DNA from: Bacteroidota bacterium
Lineage (GTDB): Bacteria > Bacteroidota > Bacteroidia > Bacteroidales > WCHB1-69
Direction of reading: 5' to 3'
Length of the DNA stretch: 28,526 nucleotides
NCBI GenBank assembly: GCA_023392945.1
Contig: JAEWNB010000162.1
Coordinates: forward strand, 1-28,526
Both the position numbers and the translations under genes were made by a program. Below the pieces are notes generated by a model. That model was given only the letters and a program-made list of their open reading frames with translations, was not told where the DNA came from and ran no database searches. Positions 15,377 through 24,627 of the stretch are shown one piece after another. Every line of letters begins with the position of its first letter. The first letter of the stretch is position 1.

Positions 15377-18300
15377 TGAAAGGGAAATATCTAGTAATCC
15401 TTTTGCTGCTGGTGGCTTTGGGAGTTATGGTGTGGCAAATGATTCTCTTCACGGAGCATAGAGCACTACGTGAAAATGAATCGCTTACAACTGATTCCGA
15501 GGAAGAAGAGCCGTTTGTCTTTATGTCTAAAGAAGAACTTTCCAAACTTTATCCTGAAGTGGACTATCTATCTATGACTTCCGGGGATTATTTTAAGGTG
15601 TTACGTCAGGAAGTTATTGACGGCGAAGAGGTTTACCAATGGCGTACTATCTATCTGAAAGGAGTTAATTTGGGCGTCGCCATGCCCGGTCATTTTCCGG
15701 TTGAATTTTCTCTTTCCTTTAAAGAGTATTTAGAATGGTTTATCCAGATTGGCAAAATGAATGCAAATGTAATCAGAACCTATACCATTCTTCCTCCCGA
15801 ATTTTATAATGCTTTTGCCTATTATAATCTTCAGCATCAAAACAGACCCCTCTACTTATTCCAGGGAATATGGGCAGAGGAACCGCAAACCAAGGATTAT
15901 TTCAGTCCCGACTTTATGGAGACATACCAAAAAGAGATCCGTAATACGGTGGATGTTATGAATGGAAAAGCTATTCTGAAACCTCAGGTTGGCCATGCGT
16001 CAGGGATTTATACAACCAATGTTTCAAATTATGTGCTCGGTTACCTTTTAGGAAGAGAATGGGAACCCCAAGCCGTCTATATTACCAATCAAAAGAATAA
16101 ATGGTCTTCTTTTAACGGAAACTTTATCGCTGTTCATGAAGCAACCCCGATGGAGGTGTGGCTGGCTCAAATGATGGATTATACTGTTCAATATGAAACC
16201 CAAACCTATTTGTGTCAACACCCGATCTCTTTTATCAATTGGTTGACATTGGATCCGATGTATCATAATAGTGAGTTTATTGAAAGTAAGAAAGTTAAAG
16301 AATATGATAATGATTTAATGTCACTGGATTTCAGGAAATTTCATGCCACCGAATTATTCGATCCCGGGATTTTTGCTTCCTATCACGTCTATCCCTATTA
16401 TCCGGATTATGTTTTTCTCGAAGAGAAATATCAAAATAGAACCAATTACAAGGGAAATAAAGATAACTTCTTAGCCTATCTCGAAGACTTAAAATCCAAT
16501 ATCGGTTCGATGCCCTTGGTCATTGCCGAATATGGACTACCTTCCAGCAGAGGCGTGAGTCATTTTACTCCCTTTGGCTTGAATCAGGGCGGTTATAATG
16601 AGGCCGAACAAGCAACCTATTCTGCCGACTTGACTTATGATATTTGGGAAGCAAAATGCGCCGGAGGAATTTTCTTTGAGTGGATTGACGAATGGTTTAA
16701 ACATAATTGGTTGGTAATGGATTTCGAACAACCTGCCGACAGGAGAATTTTCTGGCATAATATGGAAAATCCGGAACAAAATTTCGGAATTATGGCAGTA
16801 GAATCGCGAATAAAATCTATTGATGCCAATCTTGATGATTGGCCCGATTCCCCTTCTCGAAACAAAAAACCTTTTGTTCGTGCCGATGCCGATGCCACCT
16901 ATTTCTACCTGCTTGCCTATCTTCCGGACGTAGATTTGGAAAAACATAAAATTTTCTTTGCTCTGGATACCTATAGCAAAAACAAGGGAAGTCATAAATT
17001 ACCCTTCTTATCCAAAGAATTAACCCATGGAATTGAATTTTTAATCAATATATCTTCTAAAGCTCAGGCTGAAATATTGGTAAATAAACCCTATTCAGTC
17101 TATACGGATGTCTTAGGCGGGTATATTCCGACCTATGCTTCGCAACCTAACGATAAGGGTCTCTTTGTGCCTCAGGAACTGATTACCAACCGCGAAAAAA
17201 TAACCATTTTTGGAGATCCCATTCCTAAGGTTATATTGAACCGTAGCTTTTTACAGCACGGAAAAAGTGATGATCCTAATTTTTCTAATGCAAATTGGTT
17301 TTGGAATGAAAAGACTCATATTTTGGAACTTCGTCTCAGTTGGCACTTGCTCAATGTGAGTGATCCCTCTTCCCGTTCGGTGCTAGATGATGTTGCTGGG
17401 ACTCCTGATATTGAATCTTCCCAGACCAAAGGTTTTCATATTTTTACATATATTACAGATAAAAAACAAGTTCCGCTTTCAAAGAATGAGACTCCTTACA
17501 CACAGCTTTTTTATAAATGGGATACTTGGGAAACTCCGAAATATGAAACCCGATTGAAACCTATCTACGATACCTTGTCACTTCTTTTCACCAAACTGGA
17601 TGTTCCAAAAGAATCTCAAGTCCGGAAAGAGGTCACAGAGAAATTTGTCATTTGTCCCTATTATGAAAATAAACTAGGGGCAATCTCGATCACTTTCGAT
17701 GATGTTGACTATAATCAATATCTTTATGCACTGCCGCTCTTAAATAAATATCACCTTAAAGCAAATTTTGGAGTGGTTCAGGATTGGATAAAAGAGCATC
17801 CTACGTTTATCGCAGAAGAAGGAGGCTTTGCTCTGAAAAGAATGGGAGTAGAGCAAATCAGAGAAATTGTGTCGAATGGTCATGAAATTTCATTTCATGG
17901 TGGAAAACATCAGTCATACAAAAATAGAAATGAGCAAGAAATTGAAACAGAGTTGATACAAAGAAAAAAAGAGATGGAAGAGCTGTTCAATACTAAAATT
18001 GCGGTTGTTCATTATCCTTATTCCGCAACAAGTCCTTTCATTATTGCGGCAGCAAAAAAAGCAGGGTTTCTGTTTGGTCGTGTTGGAGATACTCCTCTCA
18101 CTAACGATAAAGCCCTGAATTATATGAAGCTCCCGACAGTAGTGGTGTATAACTCTCAAAGTCCCAATCCGCGCTCGTTGGATTCTTTGTTGAAACAACG
18201 TAGCGGACTTTGGACAATTTTTCTCTATCATCATATTTTTTCCAAAGATTCTAAAGAGTATAAACTTTTTAACAAGCATAATGTAACTCATAATTATACC

Positions 18301-18630
18301 ATTACTCCCGATGAATTGAATGCCCATATCCGGCTGATTCGAAATTCCAATTATTGGATTGCTCCCATTTCCGAAGTGGGAAAATATATCATGCTGCGTA
18401 ATACGGTGCAACTTAAATCTGAACGGAAAGGAAATATTATTGTATTGCATTTGAGTTCTTCTCTTAATACAGATATTTATAATCATCCCCTGACAATTGA
18501 GTATACGACTTCTCACAAACGTTTTATGATTCGCAATGCCGTTTCGGATGGTATCTATACGGCACGCGATCAGAAATTGATCTTTAACGTTTACCCGAAT
18601 CAGGATGTAACTTTAGAAATTATAGAATGA
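15376..18630 (+). CDS. Membrane-anchored fusion: clan GH-A-like hydrolase, CBM9-like domain, and NodB polysaccharide deacetylase
   Basis: Protein of 1084 residues acting in the periplasm or at the surface on the polymer made by the upstream synthase. Residues 1-25 are a membrane anchor or signal. Residues about 90-460 look like a clan GH-A TIM barrel: KGVNLGVAMPGHF, candidate acid/base Glu228 in GREWEP, candidate nucleophile Glu385 in VIAEYGLP, and EWIDEW at about 435-440. Residues about 476-720 begin SIDANLDDWPD and resemble CBM9-type carbohydrate-binding domains. Residues about 765-960 are a NodB deacetylase with TFDD at 773-776 (Asp775 base, Asp776 metal) and metal histidines His841 and His845 in HGGKH, then HYPY. 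A short beta-rich tail follows. PgaB has deacetylase first and hydrolase last; here the order is reversed, as in PelA. It overlaps both neighbouring genes. Confidence 0.82.
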   Translation: MKGKYLVILLLLVALGVMVWQMILFTEHRALRENESLTTDSEEEEPFVFMSKEELSKLYPEVDYLSMTSGDYFKVLRQEVIDGEEVYQWRTIYLKGVNLGVAMPGHFPVEFSLSFKEYLEWFIQIGKMNANVIRTYTILPPEFYNAFAYYNLQHQNRPLYLFQGIWAEEPQTKDYFSPDFMETYQKEIRNTVDVMNGKAILKPQVGHASGIYTTNVSNYVLGYLLGREWEPQAVYITNQKNKWSSFNGNFIAVHEATPMEVWLAQMMDYTVQYETQTYLCQHPISFINWLTLDPMYHNSEFIESKKVKEYDNDLMSLDFRKFHATELFDPGIFASYHVYPYYPDYVFLEEKYQNRTNYKGNKDNFLAYLEDLKSNIGSMPLVIAEYGLPSSRGVSHFTPFGLNQGGYNEAEQATYSADLTYDIWEAKCAGGIFFEWIDEWFKHNWLVMDFEQPADRRIFWHNMENPEQNFGIMAVESRIKSIDANLDDWPDSPSRNKKPFVRADADATYFYLLAYLPDVDLEKHKIFFALDTYSKNKGSHKLPFLSKELTHGIEFLINISSKAQAEILVNKPYSVYTDVLGGYIPTYASQPNDKGLFVPQELITNREKITIFGDPIPKVILNRSFLQHGKSDDPNFSNANWFWNEKTHILELRLSWHLLNVSDPSSRSVLDDVAGTPDIESSQTKGFHIFTYITDKKQVPLSKNETPYTQLFYKWDTWETPKYETRLKPIYDTLSLLFTKLDVPKESQVRKEVTEKFVICPYYENKLGAISITFDDVDYNQYLYALPLLNKYHLKANFGVVQDWIKEHPTFIAEEGGFALKRMGVEQIREIVSNGHEISFHGGKHQSYKNRNEQEIETELIQRKKEMEELFNTKIAVVHYPYSATSPFIIAAAKKAGFLFGRVGDTPLTNDKALNYMKLPTVVVYNSQSPNPRSLDSLLKQRSGLWTIFLYHHIFSKDSKEYKLFNKHNVTHNYTITPDELNAHIRLIRNSNYWIAPISEVGKYIMLRNTVQLKSERKGNIIVLHLSSSLNTDIYNHPLTIEYTTSHKRFMIRNAVSDGIYTARDQKLIFNVYPNQDVTLEIIE

Positions 18631-20438
18631 TGAAAAAAATAAAATTTTTCTTATTGTGGATTGTTTTGTTCACTTTCGGAGCCTGCCATGACGCGAAAGA
18701 AACCCCACAACAAACAGATGCTAACAGTTATGTGTTGCCCCGAGTGCTCATACTGACAACAGGACAACCTCAAGGAAACGGAACCCTTCCGGAAGGAGTA
18801 GTTGTGGCAAGTCAGTTTTTTAATCGGAAAGGAGCCTTAGTTACCGTTAACACCCGAGATGTCTTAATGGATCCCGAACAAATGCAACAATATCAGATTA
18901 TTGTTGCCCTCACTGCTGCCGGTTATCACGATGCCGATAGAGACTATTCCCTCACTTATCTCTCAGATCAGGAACTGCAAATCATTCATAATTGGGTCAA
19001 AGAAGGAGGAGTTCTCATTGCCGGCGATAATTTCGGAAGAAATAAAATCGACGGGAGCGATAGAACCAGCATCTTTGGAACCCTGACTAAACAAAATTGG
19101 CCTTTGGCAGAATGTTTTGGCGTGGCACTGTCGGAAAAGGATATGAAAGAGTATCAATTGGTAAGTCATTTATCCGGAACACTTTCCGGCATCACTATTC
19201 CACCTTATCAGGAAAGTGTGTGGTGCTTGGCGGTGGATTCTGTGTATGATTCTACCGTTAAAGTGCTGGCATCCTGGCAAAATCAGCAGGAACAAATTCC
19301 GGCACTGCTCTATCATCCTTTTGGAAAAGGATTCTCTATACTGTTACCCACTTCTTATATCTTGCATCCGGCTAATGTGGGCGGAATATGGGGTGTCGCT
19401 CAAATTGTAGCATTCTATGAATGGGTGTTGAAACAGTATCAATCCAAGAATCAAATCTCTTTTTCTCTCAATATATGGCCCAATGCTTGCGATGCTGCAT
19501 TTTGCGTTACCCTCAATACGGAAGGAACTCCCGAAGAGTACCAGCGTATACTGGATTTGCTTGAAACGGAAAAGATTACCCCTACATTCTTTGTTCGTGA
19601 TGAGTTAGATGATTCCATTAAACAATTAATAGAAGCCTATCCTCTTCAATCCAATGGACGCTATAAATTCAATAGTAAATTTGCCCCATTTTATGAGATT
19701 AATCGTAGTATAATCGAAAACGAAATAGAATGGAATCGCCGATTTGGGGGCTTTCGATTTCCATTTACCATTCCGGGCTATTTTGGTTTCGATTTGCTTT
19801 CAAACAGAGGCTATAGATATGATTCCAGTATTGGCGTGGATAACCTCCAATCTATTTATGGCTCAACCTTCCCTTATGATATCCTGATTTCGAAAGATGA
19901 AATATATAAAAATACGGGAATGTTAGAAATTTCGCCAATTCTTTACGATGATTACCAATTCTTCTCCCAAATTAAAAATCCCGCTTATTCTGAAACTCAA
20001 CTCCAAAAAGATGCGCTCCTCTATAGACAGTACTTGCAAAATATGTGGGAGCTTGTAATTAAACCCAACAACGGACTATTTGTGTGGCAAGGACAACCCG
20101 CCTACTCAGGTTACAGCGATTCAACGCTGGCACCCCTCAAGCTGTTAATTCAGAAAGTTAAAAATGAAAATACCTGGTTGACTACTATGGATGATGTTTG
20201 CCTCTATTGGAATCAATTGGAGCAAACTTATTTTCAAATTAAAGAATCAAAATCTGAAGCTATTATCAATATTTCAATTCCTAAAGGAGTTACGATCCGA
20301 GGAGTTACGTTGCGCTGCAACAAGAAAATCAAGAGTGCGAGCTCCTCTATCGGGAAATGTGATCTCATTACCCAAAAGGGAAATCAATACATTATTTTTG
20401 ATGCAGTTCGTGATCAGCAAATTAAGGTAAAATTTTAA
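18627..20438 (+). CDS. Lipoprotein with Rossmann/GATase-like domain and degenerate polysaccharide-deacetylase domain
   Basis: Lipoprotein of 603 residues, last gene of the exopolysaccharide operon. The lipobox FGAC places the lipidated cysteine at Cys20. Residues about 37-265 have alternating strand-helix pattern (RVLILTTGQPQG, YQIIVALTAAGYHDAD, WVKEGGVLIAGDNFG), like class-I glutamine-amidotransferase or ThuA folds. Residues about 280-520 follow the deacetylase (NodB) fold: FCVTLNTEGTPEEYQRILD, then ITPTFFVRDEL, GFRFPFTIPGYFGFD. The first catalytic/metal Asp appears to be Asn297, and the expected HxxxH pair is missing (QSNGRYKFNSKF), so I infer a binding rather than catalytic role. A short beta domain ends it. 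Its start overlaps the previous stop (ATGATG; 18627 or 18630 both possible). Similar size and layout suggest DUF2194, known from Pel-type clusters, but this is unverified. Confidence 0.75.
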   Translation: MMKKIKFFLLWIVLFTFGACHDAKETPQQTDANSYVLPRVLILTTGQPQGNGTLPEGVVVASQFFNRKGALVTVNTRDVLMDPEQMQQYQIIVALTAAGYHDADRDYSLTYLSDQELQIIHNWVKEGGVLIAGDNFGRNKIDGSDRTSIFGTLTKQNWPLAECFGVALSEKDMKEYQLVSHLSGTLSGITIPPYQESVWCLAVDSVYDSTVKVLASWQNQQEQIPALLYHPFGKGFSILLPTSYILHPANVGGIWGVAQIVAFYEWVLKQYQSKNQISFSLNIWPNACDAAFCVTLNTEGTPEEYQRILDLLETEKITPTFFVRDELDDSIKQLIEAYPLQSNGRYKFNSKFAPFYEINRSIIENEIEWNRRFGGFRFPFTIPGYFGFDLLSNRGYRYDSSIGVDNLQSIYGSTFPYDILISKDEIYKNTGMLEISPILYDDYQFFSQIKNPAYSETQLQKDALLYRQYLQNMWELVIKPNNGLFVWQGQPAYSGYSDSTLAPLKLLIQKVKNENTWLTTMDDVCLYWNQLEQTYFQIKESKSEAIINISIPKGVTIRGVTLRCNKKIKSASSSIGKCDLITQKGNQYIIFDAVRDQQIKVKF

Positions 20439-20621
20439 GCTGCCACGAAATAAATTTTCTTCTTTTCTCAACTCTTCCGAGAGTGAATCCGGGTTTCCAA
20501 ATAAAGAGTCTATTTCAATACATAGAAAATCTGATTGATTGTTATTTGCTTAAAAATCCATTATAGATTATCCGGGTAAACATTGTTTGCTGTCGGATTA
20601 AAAAGCATAATCAAAAATACG

Positions 20622-20629
20622 TATCTTTG
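20622..20629 (+). promoter_or_regulatory. Bacteroidetes -7 box for the serS operon
   Basis: TATCTTTG lies 22 bases before the ATG at 20651. No clear -33 element. Confidence 0.6.
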
Positions 20630-20650
20630 CACCCCTAAATTCTTTGTAAC

Positions 20651-21922
20651 ATGTTACAGATTCAAATTATTCGGGAGAATCCCGATATGGTTATTAAAAA
20701 ACTAAAGGTTAAAAATTTTGATGCTACTGCCATCATTCGTGCTATTTTAGATTTGGATGTTGAAATCAGGGCTATTAAGAAGTCCTTGGATGACAATTTG
20801 ATGGAGCAGAACCGGAACTCAAAGGAAATCGGAATTATGTTCAAAACCGGGAAAGCTGCCGAAGCGAATGAGCTGAAAAACAGAATTGCCGAACTCAAAG
20901 TATCTGAAAAAGAGTTGCAGGCAGACCTTGTAAAAAAAGAGGAAGAAATAAACAACAATCTGGTTTTACTGCCCAATATGCCACACTCATCGGTTGCTTG
21001 CGGAAAAGGGGCTGATGACAATGAGGTTGTGTATAAGGAAGGGGATGATTCCAATATGGATGAGTCGGCTGTTCCTCACTGGGATTTGGTGAAGAAATAC
21101 GATATTATTGATTTTGACCTGGGCAGCAAGATTACAGGCGCCGGATTTCCTTTTTATAAGGGTAAAGGAGCTAAGATGCAACGGGCACTTATCAATTTCT
21201 TTTTGGACTGTGCCGCTGCCGAAGGATATCTTGAAATACAACCCCCATACATGGTCAATGAAGATTCTGCTTATGCCACCGGACAGCTTCCTGATAAGGA
21301 AGGTCAGATGTATATGGCCACTTTGGATTCTCTTTATCTGATCCCAACGGCAGAAGTGCCGGTAACCAATATCTATCGGGATGTTATCTTGAAAGAGAGC
21401 GATTTCCCGATTAAACATTGTGCCTATTCAGCTTGTTTTCGCCGTGAAGCAGGTTCCTACGGCAAGGATGTCCGCGGATTGAATCGTCTGCACCAGTTTG
21501 ACAAAGTGGAAGTAGTTCAGATTGAACACCCGGACCGCTCCTACGAAACTCTTGAACAAATGAAATTGTATGGAATGTCGTTGCTCCAAAAATTGGGACT
21601 GCCTTTCCGTGTTCTCAGACTCTGCGGTGGGGACATCAGCTTTACATCTGCCCTGACTTATGACCTGGAAGTTTATTCCAAAGCCCAGCAAAAATGGCTT
21701 GAAGTAAGTTCCATCTCTAATTTTGAAAGCTATCAGGCTAACAGAATGAAGCTCAGATTTAAAGATAGTACCGGAAAACCCCGTCTGGCACACACCTTGA
21801 ACGGAAGCGCCCTTGCCCTTCCAAGAGTGATGGCCGCCCTGCTCGAAAATAATCAAACCGATAAAGGTATTGTTATCCCTGAAGTGCTTAGAAAATATAC
21901 CGGTTTTGACATTATTGACTGA
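20651..21922 (+). CDS. serS: Seryl-tRNA synthetase
   Basis: Class II aminoacyl-tRNA synthetase of 423 residues, the usual bacterial length, charging tRNA-Ser (and tRNA-Sec where present) in the cytoplasm. Residues about 1-110 form the charged antiparallel coiled-coil arm that grips the long variable arm of tRNA-Ser. The catalytic core follows: TAEVPVTN at about 232-239 (serine binding), motif 2 FRREAGSYGKDVRGLNRLHQF at about 262-282, and motif 3 NGSALALPRVMAALLE at about 383-398 with the ATP-binding arginine. The start MLQIQIIRENPD is typical. A TPR protein gene begins 5 bases after the stop and rsmA follows, so it heads a translation-related operon. Nothing unusual. Confidence 0.97.
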   Translation: MLQIQIIRENPDMVIKKLKVKNFDATAIIRAILDLDVEIRAIKKSLDDNLMEQNRNSKEIGIMFKTGKAAEANELKNRIAELKVSEKELQADLVKKEEEINNNLVLLPNMPHSSVACGKGADDNEVVYKEGDDSNMDESAVPHWDLVKKYDIIDFDLGSKITGAGFPFYKGKGAKMQRALINFFLDCAAAEGYLEIQPPYMVNEDSAYATGQLPDKEGQMYMATLDSLYLIPTAEVPVTNIYRDVILKESDFPIKHCAYSACFRREAGSYGKDVRGLNRLHQFDKVEVVQIEHPDRSYETLEQMKLYGMSLLQKLGLPFRVLRLCGGDISFTSALTYDLEVYSKAQQKWLEVSSISNFESYQANRMKLRFKDSTGKPRLAHTLNGSALALPRVMAALLENNQTDKGIVIPEVLRKYTGFDIID

Positions 21923-21927
21923 GTTAG

Positions 21928-23781
21928 ATGAAAAAAATTCTCCTGACCTTTCTCATTGCCATAGTCGCTATCATTGGTTTCGCTCAAGGGCAGACCGATG
22001 AGCAACTGGCTATTGAATATTACCGAAACGGGGAATATGAAAAGGCCGTGGAGATGTTTGACAAAATCTACAGTAAAAATCCCAATTCTTATATTTATTA
22101 TACCTATTATCAGACTCTATTAGAGTTGCAGGATTATGATGCGCTTGAGAAAGTGGTCAAAAAGAAAATCAAAACGCAGCCAACAGTTCAGCGATATAAA
22201 ATTGACCTTGGATATGCCTACGAACGTGCCAATAATGTTGAAAAAGCCCAAAAAGTATATGAAGAGGCCATTGCTGAGGTCGCTGTTAATGAAAATGCCA
22301 TCAAAGAGCTATACAATGCATTTATTTCGAAGGCACTGCGCGATTATGCCATTCAGACATTGATCAGAGGGAGGAAATTACTTAAAAACGAAAAGCTGTT
22401 TTCAACAGAACTGACCACTACCTATGCTCAGCTTAACCGCAATGATAAAATTATTGAAGAAGCTCTTGCCCTGGTCGGAGATAATGACTCACAATACCTG
22501 AATCAATCTGAAGCTATCTTACAGAATTTATTGATTGAAGATGAAGATAATCAGAAATACCTGACCATCAAATCCATTCTGCAAAAAGAAGTTCAAAAAA
22601 ATCCCTCTAATACTTGCTATCTTTCACTTTTATTTTGGGTGTACAAACTGAACAAGGATTATCCTGAAGCTTTGATTTTGGCTAAATCTATTGACAAAAG
22701 AGATCGGGGAAACGGGGAGATTGTTTTTGATCTGGCTCGGATTGCGGCTTCCAATCGTGACTATGAAACGGCTATTGAGGCGTTTGACTATGTCATTTCC
22801 AAAGGGGAAAACAGTACCTATTATACCAGTTCCCAGTTCGAATTGTTAAACGTGAAGTATGCTCGGCTCACATCCCACTTTCCCGTCAAGATGGCTGATG
22901 CCCTGAATCTGGAACAGGAGTTTAAAAAATTACTTGAGGAAAACGGAATCCATTCGGGAACATCGGAATGGATAAGGAAATATGTCCGTTTGCTGGCATT
23001 TTATGTTGATAAACAGCAGGAAGCCATCAATATTTTAAATCAGGCTATTGCCAATGCCGAAAGAGATTTACGAGAAAAAGCTGCCTATAAAGTGGATTTG
23101 GCAGACATTCAACTTTATATGGGAAATTTTTGGGATGCCACACTCAACTATTCACAGGTGGATAAAGATTTTCCCAATGACACCATTGGACAACTGGCTA
23201 AGTTTAAAAATGCAAAACTATCCTTTTATATCGGCGAATTCAACTGGGCAAAAAGTCAACTTGATGTCCTGAGAGCCGCCACTTCAAAACTTATTGCCAA
23301 TGATGCTATGTATTTCTCTCTCTTGATTTCTGATAATGAAGAGGAAGAGGAGGAAGAAGTTGACTCTCTCTTTATGGGCAATACACTCAGCAATGCCCCG
23401 CTCCGTTACTATGCCAAAGCCGACTTTCTTCGTTTTCAAAACAAAGATGAAGATGCTTTCAAAATGCTTGATTCGGTATTGCTGGTTTCTCCTTACGGAC
23501 CACTTGATGACGATGTATTGTATCAAAAAGCCCAAATTCTGATTCGGAAAAAAGATTATTTTGGAGCTGAAATATTGCTGAAAAAAATAGTGGAGACATA
23601 CTCTTCCGATATTCTTGCTGATGATGCTACTTTCCAGTTAGCAGAACTTTACGAATATTACCTTAAAGATATTCCTAAAGCTATGGAATATTATGAAAAA
23701 GTGATGAAAGAACATCCCGGAAGTCTGTTTGTGGTTAATGCCAGAAAACAATATAGGATTTTGCGCGGAGATATTCAATAA
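21928..23781 (+). CDS. Exported TPR-repeat protein, unknown function
   Basis: Protein of 617 residues built almost wholly of tetratricopeptide-type helical repeats. Residues 1-20 are a signal peptide (LLTFLIAIVAIIGFAQG). Repeats such as AIEYYRNGEYEKAVEMFDKIYSKNP, LGYAYERANNVEKAQKVYEEAI and the C-terminal LAELYEYYLKDIPKAMEYYEKVMKEHPG are clear, the last resembling BamD/YbgF-type TPRs. An acidic run (NEEEEEEEVDS, about residues 471-481) interrupts the array at a likely exposed loop. I infer a periplasmic scaffold for protein contacts. It lies 5 bases after serS and 10 before rsmA, so it is in that operon, although its place between two translation genes does not define its role. Confidence 0.82.
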   Translation: MKKILLTFLIAIVAIIGFAQGQTDEQLAIEYYRNGEYEKAVEMFDKIYSKNPNSYIYYTYYQTLLELQDYDALEKVVKKKIKTQPTVQRYKIDLGYAYERANNVEKAQKVYEEAIAEVAVNENAIKELYNAFISKALRDYAIQTLIRGRKLLKNEKLFSTELTTTYAQLNRNDKIIEEALALVGDNDSQYLNQSEAILQNLLIEDEDNQKYLTIKSILQKEVQKNPSNTCYLSLLFWVYKLNKDYPEALILAKSIDKRDRGNGEIVFDLARIAASNRDYETAIEAFDYVISKGENSTYYTSSQFELLNVKYARLTSHFPVKMADALNLEQEFKKLLEENGIHSGTSEWIRKYVRLLAFYVDKQQEAINILNQAIANAERDLREKAAYKVDLADIQLYMGNFWDATLNYSQVDKDFPNDTIGQLAKFKNAKLSFYIGEFNWAKSQLDVLRAATSKLIANDAMYFSLLISDNEEEEEEEVDSLFMGNTLSNAPLRYYAKADFLRFQNKDEDAFKMLDSVLLVSPYGPLDDDVLYQKAQILIRKKDYFGAEILLKKIVETYSSDILADDATFQLAELYEYYLKDIPKAMEYYEKVMKEHPGSLFVVNARKQYRILRGDIQ

Positions 23782-23791
23782 GAAACCCAAC

Positions 23792-24556
23792 ATGGAAGTT
23801 AACCCCAAGAAAAGATTAGGACAACATTTTCTGAAAGATGAAGTTACTGCCAAGCGAATTGTGGATAGTATTTCCTCTGCCCACAGAAGTGTGCTTGAGA
23901 TTGGCCCGGGCATGGGGGTCTTAACCAAATATCTGTTGCAAAATAAGGAAATCTCGCTGTCAGTAGTTGAACTTGATGAGGAATCGGTTGCATTTTTATC
24001 CATTCACTATCCCGAGCTGACCCCCAATATTATTTCCGCTGACTTTCTGAGTCTGCCATTAGACCAAATTTTCAAGGAACCTTTTATTATCATCGGCAAT
24101 TTTCCCTACAACATTTCTTCCCAGATTCTTTTTAAATTACTTGAATATAAAGAGATGATTCCTGAATTGGTGGGAATGTTTCAGAAAGAAGTGGCGGAAA
24201 GAGTGGCTGCAAAACCGGGAAGTAAAACTTACGGTATTCTGAGTGTTTTGCTTCAGGCTTTTTTTGATATTGAATATCTCTTCACCGTTGACGAAAATCA
24301 GTTTATTCCCCCGCCAAAGGTCAAGTCGGCCGTCATCAGAATCATTAGAAATCAGGATAAGAAATTAAAATGCGACGAAGCACTTTTTAAAAAAGTGGTG
24401 AAAACCGCTTTCAACCAACGTCGCAAAACTTTGCGTAACTCGCTTAAAAGTATTAGTTTTCAAAATAATTACACGTTAGACCCCATTTTTAATTTACGCC
24501 CCGAGCAGTTGAGCGTGTCCCAATTTGAAACTATTTGCCTGCAGGTAAAAGAATAA
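23792..24556 (+). CDS. rsmA: 16S rRNA dimethyladenosine transferase
   Basis: KsgA/RsmA methylates two adjacent adenosines (A1518 and A1519 in E. coli numbering) in helix 45 of 16S rRNA late in 30S assembly. With the ATG at 23792 the protein is 254 residues. The frame is open 21 codons upstream, but that part overlaps the previous gene and does not fit the family, while MEVNPKKRLGQHFL is the classic N-terminus. Motifs: KKRLGQHFL at 6-14, SAM-binding VLEIGPGMGVLTKYLL from residue 34, acidic VVELDEESV, and catalytic NFPY at 103-106, where Phe replaces the more common Leu of NLPY. The C-terminal FNQRRKTLRNSLK block is present. It starts 10 bases after the TPR gene, the last of the serS operon. 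Confidence 0.96.
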   Translation: MEVNPKKRLGQHFLKDEVTAKRIVDSISSAHRSVLEIGPGMGVLTKYLLQNKEISLSVVELDEESVAFLSIHYPELTPNIISADFLSLPLDQIFKEPFIIIGNFPYNISSQILFKLLEYKEMIPELVGMFQKEVAERVAAKPGSKTYGILSVLLQAFFDIEYLFTVDENQFIPPPKVKSAVIRIIRNQDKKLKCDEALFKKVVKTAFNQRRKTLRNSLKSISFQNNYTLDPIFNLRPEQLSVSQFETICLQVKE

Positions 24557-24595
24557 ATTGTATTATTTATTAGACAGACAATCTAGATAAATTAC

Positions 24596-24603
24596 TATTT
24601 TTG
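24596..24603 (+). promoter_or_regulatory. Bacteroidetes -7 box for the polytopic membrane protein gene
   Basis: TATTTTTG lies 24 bases before the ATG at 24628. The TTG at 24601 that could serve as a start falls within this box, so 24628 is preferred. Confidence 0.55.
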
Positions 24604-24627
24604 CCGATTGCAAAGATTGATCATACT

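Noticed and set aside
17914..18516. 200-codon open frame on the minus strand
   Set aside because: It lies wholly inside the deacetylase domain of the well-supported plus-strand gene and its translation shows no domain or leader; it is a shadow frame.
20471..20484. Hairpin ACTCT-TCCG-AGAGT after the exopolysaccharide operon
   Set aside because: The stem is only 5 bp and no T run follows, so I do not call a terminator.
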